From positions 100,142,963-100,206,962 of the forward strand of contig NC_083570.1 in NCBI RefSeq assembly GCF_027579695.1: DNA of 64,000 bases, read 5' to 3'. Positions 20,094 through 31,456 of the stretch are shown here, piece by piece. Position 1 is the stretch's first letter, and each line of letters begins with the position of its first letter. The notes beneath the pieces are model-generated. The model did no database searches, was not told the DNA's origin, and was given only the letters and a program-made list of their open reading frames with translations. This DNA comes from Neoarius graeffei. Taxonomy: Eukaryota; Chordata; Actinopteri; Siluriformes; Ariidae. Position numbers and translations under genes: made by a program.

Positions 20094-21516
20094 AGGACCC
20101 ATAGAATGGTGGTTTGTTGATGCTTTAAATAGGCTTGGGGAGGTTTCCGGATGTTATATCCACAGCCTTTCTCAAAATGAACCCTTGGCACGTAGATATA
20201 GCCTCCTGGAAGAAAGCCCCATTTCAGTGCTTTTTCCAGTGCATCATTTTGCTAATGAAAAGCATGGAGGTGGGGAAGAGTAGAGGGCAGGGCTTGACCA
20301 GAAAATTATGGACACACAAAAATAAATATGAGAAATACATAAGAAGAAATGACCACTAATCAGGTTCCTTCACAAGTCTAAATAAGGGAGTGGGAAAATG
20401 TGTGTACAACACTAGTAGTATAGTATAGTAGTATAGTGTTTGCATGCACACACATACTCGCTGCTATCAGCGCCTGTAGCCACGCTGCTAAGACAAAACC
20501 CTGTTCTCCCTCGGACTCCTTTCGTAAACTCAACGTGACACAGAGAACAGAGAGTGAGAGTGTTCGGCGTGGTCGTTTACGAACGTATAATACCCTAGGC
20601 TTGAACACGCACTCCATAACCAAAGAGGATAGAAGCAGCAACTACAGCAACATATCACTTATCCAACAGAAGACATGCATTGTGGAGCAATAGTTAAACA
20701 TAAGCTCATAAGTTACAGTCAATTTCCAGACTAAACTCAGTTTAACAGAGCATGCTGCATGCTTTTTGGTTTTGTAGCGCAGATTACCTGGCTAACTGCA
20801 GGAAGCGGTTAGCTGCACAGCTAATGTAGCCATTGCAAGGCTAACGCACCGATTTTAAAACACAGCAAAACGACTTAACAGTTATACACTTACTTGTTCG
20901 GTGTTTGTTGCTGATGCGGCAGGGATGCTTGGTACGGACCCAGGCTTCAGTGACAGTTGATGTGCAAAACCTGCCCTGTACTGTCCCAAGTTGTGGAAAC
21001 ATTCCTCAGGAAAATGCTTCCGACAAACATACACCGTCTTAGGCAGACTCGACGGCATATTATTGGAGTAAATAAAATTAAGCCACTGCGTCTTCAGGGG
21101 CTCTCCCGTCGGCAGTAAAAACAGACTCTTTTCTGTGTTCTCACATCTATGTACAGTGCAATTTCCATGTTTCGCTCGCTTAGGTGGTGCCATGTTGTTG
21201 TGTCCTCTATGGTCTCCTCACTACAAAATTGAAGTGACGTATCTATGGTGGCAACTTTTGAGCTGGGTGGGCAATCCATACAGTGGGTGGGAATCCAGGG
21301 GGGGCGTGGGGATCATCTCCCTTGCTGACATAGTAAAGGGAAGAGCCTATCAACGCGCCATTTTGACGCGCTATTCTCAAATGTTGACAAAGGGTGGGCA
21401 TAGTTTGGTTTACACATTATGACATTTCTAGCCACTGGGGTGACTTAAGAAGGTCAGAGGAACTCATTTTAACGTTAAAAAACCTCAGAAAGTGAAAATT
21501 TCATGCCATGGGACCT
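20094..21516 (-). mobile_element. Kolobok-like element with THAP exon
   Basis: TTAA flanks both sides (20090-20093 and 21517-21520). The inner ends AGGACCCATAGAATG and, inverted, AGGTCCCATGGCATG form a terminal repeat. TTAA targets plus a THAP-bearing transposase are the known signature of Kolobok. The empty site is visible in paralogous copies, for example 'CTTGTTTTAAGATCATGTC' near 27190 and 39885. Only a first exon remains, so it is non-autonomous. Confidence 0.85.
20894..21193 (-). CDS. THAP-domain first exon of the Kolobok-like element
   Basis: ATG at 21193 (MAPPKRAKHGNCTVHRCEN), 100 codons, ends at a consensus donor (CGAACAA|GTAAGTG). Cys residues in NCTVHRCEN, LFLLPTGEPLKTQWLNFIY with the invariant Pro and Trp, then YVCRKHF supply the C2CH set of a THAP-type finger. 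The tail GQYRAGFAHQLSLKPGSVPS is typical of the longer fish transposon THAP proteins. It would bind the element's terminal repeats. The catalytic exons that should follow toward lower coordinates are missing, since the element ends at 20094. Confidence 0.78.
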
Positions 21517-22406
21517 TTAAGATCATGTATGTGGAATATCTCTGGTTATGTTGGGTTTTTTTCATTTGGAGCAAAAAAGTTCTGCTTCTTGGATTTTGGT
21601 CTTTAAGAGAACACTTTAATTTCTAAATTTCTTGTAAACCAACTGACTGTGGCTTTGTTAGTTTGTTTTTTAATAGGAATTAGATGCATGTTAATTTTGA
21701 ATAATGTTTTAAGGGATATTTGAATGATTCATTCTATCCAAACACTTTTTCCAGATCATATAATAAATGCGGTGAAATTAATGCTAATTGGTTTCAGACT
21801 CATCCCCATTATATTTGACCCCGCCCCTTTTCTTCCCACCAGAAGTGAGTGAAACTTTCCTCATCATGGCTTGGTTCAGGTCTGTAATGCATTTTAGTTG
21901 GTAAATTGTTGAAAAGTGCTCTGTCACTACAGATGTGTATTATTTGTAAAGGAAACTGTTTATGCTGTAATTGAAGTGGAGGTTGATTTACAGCCAGGTT
22001 TTTGAGATAGCTTAGACTTTACACGCCATCACACAATTAATGTTTCCCATTGTGTTTGACTGCTAAAGGTTTTATCAGTTTATAGATAGCAAACAGTCAG
22101 ATGTTGAGACAGATCACAAACTACTGGCGCCAATCTTCAAAAAGCCCATTGGAAGTGCTTAAACTAGAAAACTACTGAAATTAAAACCTTATTGAATGTT
22201 ATCTACAAGCTGAGAAAGGAAATATTTGTGGCTTACGCTTTAGCCAGGGCATTGTTCAGTCTCATGGTTCAGACTCTCATGTCTATTATTGAAAGACACT
22301 GACTTTATACGGATGGGATCTGATGGTGATGTCCATATTATTATGGACCCTCTATGTTTACAGGTTCAGTGGTTTGTAAAGTATTTTTTTAATAGTGGTT
22401 TATTTC

Positions 22407-22740
22407 ATGGGGTAGTACAGTAGCATAGTGGTTAGTAGTATCGCCCCACAGCAAGAAAGTCCTGGGTTCAAGCCCAGTGACTAGCAAGGGCCTTTTTTTG
22501 TGGAGTTTGCATGTTTTCCATGCAAACTCCATGTGTGGGTTCCCCCACAGTCTAAAGGCATGCAGGTTAGATTAACTGGTGGCTCTAAATTGACCATGGT
22601 TGTGAATACGAGTGACTGCAATGAGGCCTGCAATGACTTAGTGACTTGTCCAGGGTGTACCCTGCCTCTCGCCCATAGGCTCCAGCTTGTCTGCAACCCT
22701 GTAGAACAGGATAAGGGGCTACAGATAATGGATGGATGGA
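22407..22740 (+). mobile_element. SINE-A variant with (GGAT)n tail
   Basis: A diverged head (box B GGGTTCAAGCC) and shortened body, ending in GGATGGATGGATGG rather than GATGA repeats. The 11-bp target duplication TGGTTTATTTC lies at 22396-22406 and 22741-22751. The empty site is at about 47607 in T3. Confidence 0.88.
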
Positions 22741-23084
22741 TGGTTTATTTCTTAAGAGGGAAGGTGTAATGATATGTCAAGTCTACCATTTATTGGTAAA
22801 GGGGAGAATAGATGTTTGTTGAAGAAAGATGGCTGAAGGGAACACAGGACAGTGTAACATACTCTCACCTTGAAATCAAAATCATTTTTGTCCATTAAAA
22901 TGTCATACAATTTTACTTTGAGTGTAAAACCTGTCCAGTACAAATATTACCTTGTTTTAAAAAATTAAATTCTTAATTACATATGCCTCTCAAATTTTTT
23001 GTTGTGATATTTTATTCAAGTTCTTGATTGATACGTGAGAATTGGGCTGCTTCCTTAATGTTATCAAATGATTTAGATTATTTT

Positions 23085-23170
23085 AATATAGTAAAAATAT
23101 TACTATATAAAAATAATATTTTTATATTATACTATAAAACTATACTATAAAAATAATACTGTTTTAATAT
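23085..23170. repeat. AT-rich self-complementary tract
   Basis: Alternating TAAAAATATTA / TAATATTTTTA blocks can fold on themselves. It marks the border between T0 and the T1 SINE and is a plausible fragile site. Breakage here is inference. Confidence 0.5.
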
Positions 23171-23203
23171 TTAGACTGTCATGCATCTAATGAAAATGTC
23201 TCA

Positions 23204-23573
23204 TTCATCTCATTATCTGTAGCCGCTTTATCCTGTTCTACAGGGTCGCAGGCAAGCTGGAGCCTATCCCAGCTGACTACGGGCGAAAGGCGGGGTACAC
23301 CCTGGACAAGTCGCCAGGTCATCACAGGGCTGACACATAGACACAGACAACCATTCACACTCACATTCACACCTACGCTCAATTTAGAGTCACCAGTTAA
23401 CCTAACCTGCATGTCTTTGGACTGTGGGGGAAACCGGAGCACCCAGAGGAAACCCACGTGCACACGGGGAGAACATGCAAACTCCACACAGAAAGGCTCT
23501 CGCCGTCCACGGGGCTCGAACCCAGACCTTCTTGCTGTGAGGCAACAGCGCCAACCACTACACCACCATGCCC
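23204..23573 (-). mobile_element. SINE-A at the T0/T1 border
   Basis: Full-length reverse copy. Its right flank (23574 onward) is the same as the right flank of the SINE at 28099-28474, but the left flanks differ. No target duplication was seen. It therefore marks a recombination border rather than a simple insertion. Confidence 0.85.
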
Positions 23574-24965
23574 TCAATATGGAGTGTTTCAGTTCTTTTA
23601 TTTTTTTGTCTGATCAAGCAACTCCTGGTTGTAAAACAAACTCCACTTCAATTACAGCATAAACATTTTCCTTAGAAATAGTACACATCTGTGGTGACAG
23701 AGCATTTTTCAACAATTTATCAACTAAAACGCATTACAGACCTGAACCAAGCCATGATGAGGAAAGTTTCACTCACTTCTGGTGGGAAGAAAAGGGACGG
23801 GGTCAAATATAATGGGGATGAGTCTGAAACCAATCAGCATTAAGTACATTGCCTTTATTACATGATCTAGAAAAGGTGTTTGGATAACATACATCATTCA
23901 AATATCCCTTTGAAAATTATTCTAAATTAATGTGCTTCTAATTCCCATTAAAAAACAAACTAACACAGCCAAACAGTTTATAAAAAAATTACAAATCAAA
24001 GTGTTGTGTTCATGAACTAAAATTCAAAAAGCAAATCTTTTCACTCTAAAAGGAAAAAAAACAGCCAAACGCTGATAATAAATACTCCCCATGCACAATC
24101 TTAAAACAAGACAAGACTTACCACTCACATCCCATCTATTTTCAACACCTGTGTTCTGTTAAAAAACCAAAATCCAAGAAGCAGAACTTTTTCACTCCAA
24201 GAGGAAGAAAAAAAACTCCAACATGAACAGAAATACCCCAGATACACAAACTTAAAACAAGACAAAGTTAATTACCTGTATCTGACCTACTGCTTAACAT
24301 TAGTTTAAAAGTCTTAACACCCCAAAAATTGCCACAGATGACTATTTCTCAAGTCACCCATGCAGTTTATTAGGCAAAGCTTTCAACTAGCAATGATCAC
24401 ACCTCAGATAAACCTTACAAACTACAATATTGCTTCTGCACAAAGATAAAGATCCCCTCTCCAATGACACATGCCCACATTCACAAAGGGCCCGATCCAG
24501 GACGGTAAGCCCAAATACAGTACTCAGGGGGCAGGGTTTCTAATGCAGGCCCATGAAAAGGGGCGGGGTCAAAAACCACAACTGCATGTTTTTGGTTATA
24601 TTCATCTTCACTCTCTAGAAACCCTGGTTGTAAAACACTTCAATCACTCTGTAAGGTTATCTTTAATAATAATCCACATTTGTGACAACAGAACATTTTT
24701 CAACAATTTAGCAACTGAATCTCATTAGATACCTGAACCAAGCCAGTATGAGAAAGCTTCAATCCCACCTCTGGGAAAACCAAGAGTGGGATCAAATTTG
24801 ACAGGTGTTTGTCTGTAACCCATCACCATTCACTTCACCCCCACTTACAAAATAATATGGAAAAGCTGTTTGGATAAAATATAACACTGATTAACATTCC
24901 CCTTTGACTTAATCTAACATTCATTCTTAACTCCAGTTAAAACAACCTAAAAACACCACCGCAAA

Positions 24966-25575
24966 GTGTTTTACTAATCAGTCTGTGGTCACCAGTGCTC
25001 TGTTTTACACCGTGGTGTGCTGGGGGGCAGCATATCCAAGAAGAACACATCCAGGCTGGACAAACTGATCAGGCGGGCCGGCTCTGCGGCCTGCATGAAG
25101 CTGGACTCTCTGGTGACGGTGGCAGAGAAGAGGTCTATGGACAAACTATTGAACATTATGGACAATGCCAGTCACTCTCTGCACACCATCATCAGCAACC
25201 AGAGGAGCCTGTTCAGTGACAGAATGCTCCTTCCCAAGTGCAGGACGAACAGACTCAAAAACTCCTTTGTCCCTCACGCCATCAGACTGTACAACTCCTG
25301 TCTGGAGGGGAGGAGGAATAACAAGAGGACAGAGGATGGGAAGGAGCAGTAGCCTAGTCTAACAATAAGTAATACCGGATAACATGCAATATCTCTCCTG
25401 CTGCCTCCCCCTTCTTCTCTTCCCTATATCTTATTCTTTTTGTATATGTAAATAATTTAATTTATCTAGAAGCTTTTTATTGACTTTCTATTCTCTGTTG
25501 TCCCGTAATGAGACTGCTGGAATCTTATTTTCCCTGAGAAAACTCTGACAAATGGGTTAATAAAGTTCTATCTGA
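24966..25575 (+). pseudogene. Jockey-superfamily LINE (Rex1/L2-like) 3' end, T1 copy
   Basis: Encodes the C-terminal part of a LINE polyprotein: VCWGGS, SRLDKLIRRAGSAA, LDSLVTVAEKRSMDKLL, SNQRSLFSDRMLLPKCRTNR, then SFVPHAIRLYNSCL, with a stop at about 25350. The 3' UTR ends AATAAAGTTCTATCTGA. The reverse transcriptase catalytic core is absent (5' truncation). A copy at 42716-43317 has the same flanks, so the insertion predates that duplication. Confidence 0.82.
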
Positions 25576-26537
25576 TGGGCATTAATTCCAACCCCAATAA
25601 CACCCAAAACAAATTTCATAACACAATCAAATCTATTTTTAACATAAGTTTAAAAGTCTCCTCAGAGACCACCAAAAATTGCCATAGCTGACTATCTTTC
25701 AAGTCACCCAGGCAGGGTATTGGGTAAAGTTTTCAACTAGCAATGATCACGCCTCGGATAAACCTCATAAGCTATGATATTGCCTCTGCGCAAGAATAAA
25801 AACCATAGCCCCAACGACACATGCCCACATTCACAAAGGGCCAGATACAGGATGGTAAGTCCAAATACAGCACTCAGGGGGCGGGGTTTCAATCCCTCAT
25901 GTAACAACTGATCCTTCTGGCTGTTTGATTGAGAACAACTTGTTCAAGAAATTGTTAACAAAAATATTTGAAGTAAGCTACATGAAACTAAATTCAAAAA
26001 CAGGCTTCCAATACTGCAGTGCCAAGAAAAAGGGGCGGGGTCAAATGCCACAGCTGGATGTCTGTGAGACAGGTCATATTCATTTCCACATGCTTATTAA
26101 ACTCTCTAGAAACCCTGGTTGTAAAACACTTCAATCACACCGTAATGTTTTCTTTAGTAACAATCCACATTTGTGACGACAGACCATTTTTCAACAATTT
26201 AGGAACTGAAACTCATTTGGTACCTGAACCAAAGAAAAAGGGCGGGGTCAAATATGATAATTTGATGTCTGAAACCAATCAGCATTTATTTCTATGCCCT
26301 TATTAAGTGAAACGAACTGGAAAAGCTTTTTATCAAGCAAGAACTACCATATTGTGGGGTTTTTTTTTAGCTTGCTTGATTTTTCAGTGAGAGTACTCTA
26401 AGATTTGGCCTTATCCATTATTGTTTGTCTGTAGAGATCACCAAAAATTGCCACAACTGACTATTTTTCAAGTCACCTAGACAGGGTATTGAGTAAAACT
26501 TTCAATTAGTAACAATCATTTCTCACATAAACCTCAC

Positions 26538-26601
26538 AAGCTATGACGTTGCCTCTATACAAGAATAAAGATATTCTTGTATAGAGGCAATGTCATAGCT
26601 T
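26538..26601. repeat. 30-bp hairpin (T1), also in T3 and T4
   Basis: Arms 26538-26567 and 26572-26601 pair with one mismatch around a 4-nt spacer. The equivalents are 44279-44342 and 52926-52989. In T2 only the left arm survives (about 39530-39556), joined directly to SINE-B. Confidence 0.88.
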
Positions 26602-26851
26602 GAGTGCTGTATTTGGACCTACCATCTTGGATCAGACCCTTTGTGAATGTGGGCATGTGTTGTTGGGGATGTGATCTTTATCCTTGTGCAGAGGCAATAT
26701 CATAGCTTATGAGGTTTATCTGAGGTGTGATTATTGCTAGTTGAAAACCTTACCCAATACCCTGCCTGGGTGACTTGAAAAATAGTCAGCTGTGGCAATT
26801 TTTGAAGGTCTCTGAGGAGACTTTTAAGCTGATGTTAAAAGTAGATTCTTA

Positions 26852-27150
26852 GGTAGTATGGTAGTATAGTAGTTAGCGCTGTTGTCTCACAGCAAGAAGG
26901 TTCTGGATTCATTGCTAGTGAAAGATTTTCTGTGTGAAGTTTGTATGTTTTTCTTGTGTCTGTATGGGTTTTCTCTGGGTGTTCTCCACAGTCCCAAGAC
27001 ATGTGGTTAGATTAACATGGGACAGCCTTGGGCTGAAATGTCCTTGAGTAATGTATCTAATCTCTGGATGTGTGTGTTCACTGCTTCAGATGGGTTAAAT
27101 GCAGAGGATGAATTTCACTATGATTGAAGTGTGCATGTGACGAAGGCTTT
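26852..27150 (+). mobile_element. SINE-B (T1)
   Basis: A tRNA-like head (TAGTAGTTAGCGCTGTTGTC, GTTCTGGATTC) with the SINE-B 3' module ('CACTGCTTCAGATGGGTTAA', 'GTGTGCATGTGACGAAGG'). It recurs at the same unit position in T2, T3 and T4, so it predates the array. Confidence 0.8.
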
Positions 27151-28098
27151 TTCTGCTTAAATAGAGGTGTTGATTTTAGCCTTGTTTTAAGATCATGTCT
27201 AGAGAGCATTTCTGTCCAAGTTTTTTTTTCTCTCTTGGAGGGAAAAAAATTCTACTTTTTGAGTTTTGGTTCATGAACACAACACTTTAATTTAATTTGT
27301 AAATTTCTCATAAACCAACTGGCTGTGGCTTTGTTCGTTTTTTTAACAGGAATTAGAAATACAATTTAGAATAATGTTCTAAGGGATAAGGGGCGGGGTC
27401 AAATATAACAGAGATGAGTCTGAAACCAATCAGCATTAATTTCACCTCCTTTATTACATGATCTGGAAAAAGCATTTGGATAACCTGAATCATTCAAATA
27501 ACTCTTAGAAAATTTTTCTAAATTAATGTGCTTCTAATGCCCATTAAAAAAACTAACAGCCAGATGGTTTACAACAGAAACTTACAAGTCAAAGCACTCT
27601 GTTAAAGAACCCAAATCCAAGAAGTAGAACTCTTACACTCCCAGAGAAAAAAAAAATTGGACAAAAAAAAACTCTTGATCTTAAAACAAAACCAGACTCA
27701 ACATTTAATCTACTGTTTGACATCAGCTTAAAAGTCTCCTCAGAAACACTTAAAAACTACCACAACTGGCTATTTTTAAGTCATCCAGGCAGGGTATTGA
27801 GTAAACTTTTCAACTAGCAATGACCACACCCCAGATAAACCTCAAAACTATGACATTGTACAAGAATAAAGAGCCTATCCCCAAAGACACATGCCCACAT
27901 TCACAAAGGCCCCGATCCAGGATGGTAAGTCCAAATACAGCACTCAGGGGGCGGGGTTTCTTCTACAGGCCCATTAAAAGGGGCGGGGTCAAACACCACA
28001 GCTGGATGTCTTTGGCACAGGTAATATTCATTTCCATGTGCTAATTAAACTCTCTAGAAACCCTGGTTGTAAAACACTTCAATCACTCAGTGAAATTA

Positions 28099-28474
28099 TC
28101 TCATCTCATCTCATTATCTGTAGCCGCTTTATCCTTCTACAGGGTCGCAGGCGAGCTGGAGCCTATCCCAGCTGACTACGGGTGAAAGGCGGGGTACACC
28201 CTGGACAAGTCACCAGGTCATCACAGGGCTGACACATAGACACAGACAACCATTCACACTCACATTCACACCTACGGTCAATTTAGAGCCACCAGTTAAC
28301 CTAACCTGCATGTCTTTGGACTGTGGGGGAAACCGGAGCACCCAGAGGAAACCCACGCGGACACGGGGAGAACATGCAAACTCTACACAGAAAGGCCCTC
28401 GCCGTCCACGGGGCTCGAACCCAGGACCTTCTTGCTGTGAGGCGACAGCGCTAACCACTATACCACCATGCCCT
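28099..28474 (-). mobile_element. SINE-A at the T1/T2 border
   Basis: Full-length reverse copy abutting 'CTCAGTGAAATTATCT' on the left, which in T3 continues as 'TTAATAATAATCCACATT'. It shares its right flank with the SINE at 23204-23573. This is consistent with SINE-mediated unequal exchange. Confidence 0.85.
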
Positions 28475-30392
28475 CGATATGGAGTGTTTCAGTTCTTTTA
28501 TTTTTTTGTCTGATCAAGCAACTCCTGGTTGTAAAACAAACTCCACTTCAGTTACAGCATAAACATTTTCCTTAGAAATAGTACACATCTGTGGTGACAG
28601 AGCATTTTTCAACAATTTATCAACTAAAACGCATTACAGACCTGAACCAAGCCATGATGAGGAAAGTTTCACTCACTTCTGGTGGGAAGAAAAGGGGCGG
28701 GGTCAAATATAATGGGGATGAACCTGAAACCAATCAGCATTAAGTTCATTGCCTTTATTACATGATCTAGAAAAGGTGTTTGGATAACATACATCATTCA
28801 AATATCCCTTTGAAAATTATTCTAAATTAATGTGCTTCTAATTCCCATTAAAAAACAAACTAACACAGCCACAGTCAGACAGTTTATAAAAAAATTACAA
28901 ATCAAAGTGTTGCGTTCATGAACTAAAATTCAAAAAGCAGATCTTTTCACTCCAAAAGGGGAAAAAAAACAGCCAAACACTGATAATAAATACTCCCCAT
29001 GCACAATCTTAAAACAAGACTTACCACCAGGGCCGTCGACAGGGGGGGACAACCGGGTATTTTGTCCCGGGCCCAGGCATGAGGGGGGGCCCAGAACCGG
29101 TCCCTCATGAAGATGCCATTAATCATTCTGTTTCATTTCAAAATGTGTTGATTTGGAGGAGAAAAATGTGCTATATTTGCATTCCATGAATGATTTCTGG
29201 TTCTTTTGCCTTTATTGTCTTCAAAAATAGATTCAAGAACCCACCTACCACCCCTAATGCAGAAATGGTTTGGTCTTTGATGAAGCCGCCAAATAACACG
29301 GCACTATTCCATCATAACGCTTCGACAATAAGCGTGTGAGCCCGTTTGCCAACATACACAAGTCAGGAGCAAAGAAAAGAAAAGAGAAAAAGAGATGAAG
29401 AAGCCAAGAGCCTCAGGGGCTCACTGCATAGATATTTTAGAAAAGATTCAGATGATGCAGCAGGTGGTGAAGGCAGTGGGGCAGCTGAGCCAGGTTAGAC
29501 ACATAACTTTTTTCCAGCCCCGTAATGTAACCCCAGCACGCGCGACGCGCCATTCATAATTATAAAGTAGGGGATAGCAGGGTACACTGAGTGAACACTG
29601 AAATGCACAGGGCATTGAATTATTTCATAAACATATCGGTTTAATAACACTGTGTTGCATATATCTCAATGAAGCAAAGAATAGCACATTGGCCCACAAT
29701 CATATCCAAATGTTTTAGGCACGCTTGCTGAGCTGCGCTGAGCTGGACTCCGGTTAGCTGAAAGCCCGTGGAACGCTGCCTCTTGTTAATTAAACCTTAT
29801 TTTGTTGGAAATCATCCCGTGTAGATATGACGGCATGTGAAATTGCCAGCTAGATAGAGTTTAATGTAACGAATGGGCTATAAATGGGGTGTTTTGAGGT
29901 TAGTCTGTTGCAAAACATTAAACTTTCGCTTAGACTGGATACTCTTCAAACAATTCCCTTGCTCAAGTGAAAAATGATAGGCCTGTATGAAAAGCGCAAT
30001 TAATGAAAGTAGCCTAATAAGCCCTAAATGAATAAAACAACCTCTGTTTTATTGTTGTTGCTTACACGTTAAGATTTTGAAATCTTCTCGGTCCAGTTCT
30101 ATATCCAGGGAACGTTGTAATCCTTTTGGTTTATCCGTAATAAACGTGTCAGCCCCCAGGTCAGATAGGCTAATGTTACGTGGTTGGGAGGGTGTCAATT
30201 TTTTTTGTAGCATTCTAAATCGAGTACGGAAAGGACGTTTATGAAAAACAAGACAAAAAAATACACTGAAAAACTCACTGTACACATCACTAGTGGTGAT
30301 GCTTCTATGTTCAGATTCTGGGAAAGCCATAACTCCATTCTCATTGAGGCCCAGTTCCATCCCGTAAACAATCATTTTGGTTTATCAACTAC

Positions 30393-30536
30393 CTGCGCTC
30401 AAACATGTCACAGGAGAGGCTCAATGGGCTGGCTATGCTCTCTGTAGAGCGCGAACTTGCAAAGAAGCTGGACTTCAATGACCTTATTGACGACTTTGCC
30501 ACAGCAAAAGTCCGGCGCATTGCATTTTGCACCTGA
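30393..30536 (+). pseudogene. hAT transposase C-terminal segment
   Basis: Forty-seven codons ending at TGA 30534-30536 read LRSNMSQERLNGLAMLSVER, then ELAKKLDFNDLIDDFA and KVRRIAF. The 'M.QERLN.LA.LS.E.....LD...LID.FA..K.R' pattern is the end of the hAT dimerisation domain of ZMYM1-like transposases. It lies just inside the right end of the element, as expected for a gene whose middle was lost. Confidence 0.85.
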
Positions 30537-30713
30537 ATAGTTGCAGACTAAGGAAATGTTCAAACTGTAAATATGTTGAAATGTTGAAATAAAATGGTTG
30601 ACTGTTATAATGGGCTTGGAATACCTGTTATTTAAGGGTTGGAGTGAATGGAGACTGTGAAAAGAGAGGTTGGGTGTGGGTGGTTGCTGTGTGGCGATGT
30701 GCTTGCGTGCGTA

Positions 30714-30729
30714 TGTGTGTGTGTGTGTG
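30714..30729. repeat. (TG)n followed by G-run
   Basis: A short TG repeat is followed by a run of nine G (30730-30738), inside the right part of the hAT element. Confidence 0.8.
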
Positions 30730-31253
30730 GGGGGGGGCACTCAGATTATTTGGGGGGGGCCCCACTCAGATTATTTTGTCCCGGGCCCAGCCAAAGCTGT
30801 CAACGGCCCTGCTTACCACTCACATCCCATCTATTTTCAACACCTGTATTCTGTTAAAAAACCAAAATCCAAGAAGCAGAACTTTTTCACTCCAAGAGAA
30901 AGGAAAAAAAACCTCCAACATGAATGAAAATACTCCAGATACACAAACTTAAAACAAGACAAAATTTATTACCTGTATCTAACCTACTGCTTAACATTAG
31001 TTTAAAAGTCTTAACACCCCAAAAATTGCCACAGATGACTATTTCTCAAGTCACCCATGCAGTGTATTAGGTAAAGCTTTCAACTAGCAATGATCACACC
31101 TCAGATAAACCTTACAAGCTACAATATTGCTTCTGCGTAAAGATCCCTTCTTCTTCTTCTTCTTTTTTAATGGCAGATTATCACAATCTGTGTATACCGC
31201 CACCTACTGTACAGGAGTGTGTGAAGGGACTGGACAGATTCTATGTCAGATTA

Positions 31254-31456
31254 CTAGGCTACAAAAAAAATATATATTCTTTTTATTAGACCTGTATCAT
31301 TAAGATAAATGATTAGTGCTTTAATTCTATTTCGCTGTATTCCTTCGTCCTTTAGTATGTTGTGAATGTCTGAACCTGCTTCAAGCTCCAACCATTTCTG
31401 TCTTTGATAACTGTATTTACTACAATGAAATAAAACATGCTCAACATCTTCCTTAA
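31254..31456 (-). pseudogene. LINE ORF2 C-terminus, separated by a TTAA insertion
   Basis: After the TTAA at 31453-31456 the LINE frame resumes as KEDVEHVLFHCSKYSYQRQ, then WLELEAGSDIHNILKDEG to a stop at 31254-31256. With GLCQGCRVK on the other side of the insert this completes the C-x2-C...H-x4-C zinc-finger-like end of I-clade ORF2. The fit across a single TTAA shows how clean the insertion was. Confidence 0.85.

Larger units (their letters stand above)
17655..23080 (-). repeat. Array copy T0 (reverse arm of the segmental unit)
   Basis: Reverse-oriented version of the unit found in T1-T4. 17804-18185 matches the complement of 25925-26306, and 22140-22930 matches 47300-47860 in direct order. 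GC boxes appear as CCCCGCCCC at about 18070, 18225 and 21820. It was interrupted by SINEs and by a Kolobok-like element. At its right end it resembles the end of the T3 reverse arm (about 50300-50420) but lacks the TA-flanked transposon found there. No gene was recognised. Confidence 0.8.
23574..28098 (+). repeat. Array copy T1 (forward arm)
   Basis: A segment of 4.5 kb shared with T2 (from 28475), T3 and T4. In order it holds a GGGACGGGG-type box (about 23800), a LINE fragment (24966-25575), the GC-box core (25860-26330), a 30-bp hairpin (26538-26601), SINE-B (26852-27150) and further GC boxes (27389, 27950, 27979). AAACCAATCAGC (CCAAT-type) recurs about 40 bp after several GC boxes. No protein gene was recognised. 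Confidence 0.8.
29028..30811 (+). mobile_element. hAT element (CAGGGCCGTCGACAG ends), internally deleted
   Basis: It starts CAGGGCCGTCGACAG and ends GCTGTCAACGGCCCTG. The perfect 8-bp duplication CTTACCAC lies at 29020-29027 and 30812-30819. The paralogous T1 site (about 24117-24124) has the octamer once, uninterrupted. It carries a basic N-terminal remnant (about 29360) and a C-terminal dimerisation segment (30393-30536). The catalytic middle is deleted. Confidence 0.95.

Noticed and set aside
25925-26176. An 83-residue frame (MIENNLFKKLLTKIFEVSYM...) repeated in T1-T4 and, inverted, in T0 and the reverse arms
   Set aside because: It recurs because the DNA unit is repeated. Several frames are equally open, it contains no domain, and GC boxes run through it. 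No evidence of protein selection.
26547-26600. A rho-independent-type terminator or CRISPR-like hairpin
   Set aside because: The context is a vertebrate repeat; bacterial terminators do not apply and there are no regularly spaced direct repeats with unique spacers. No CRISPR array was seen anywhere.
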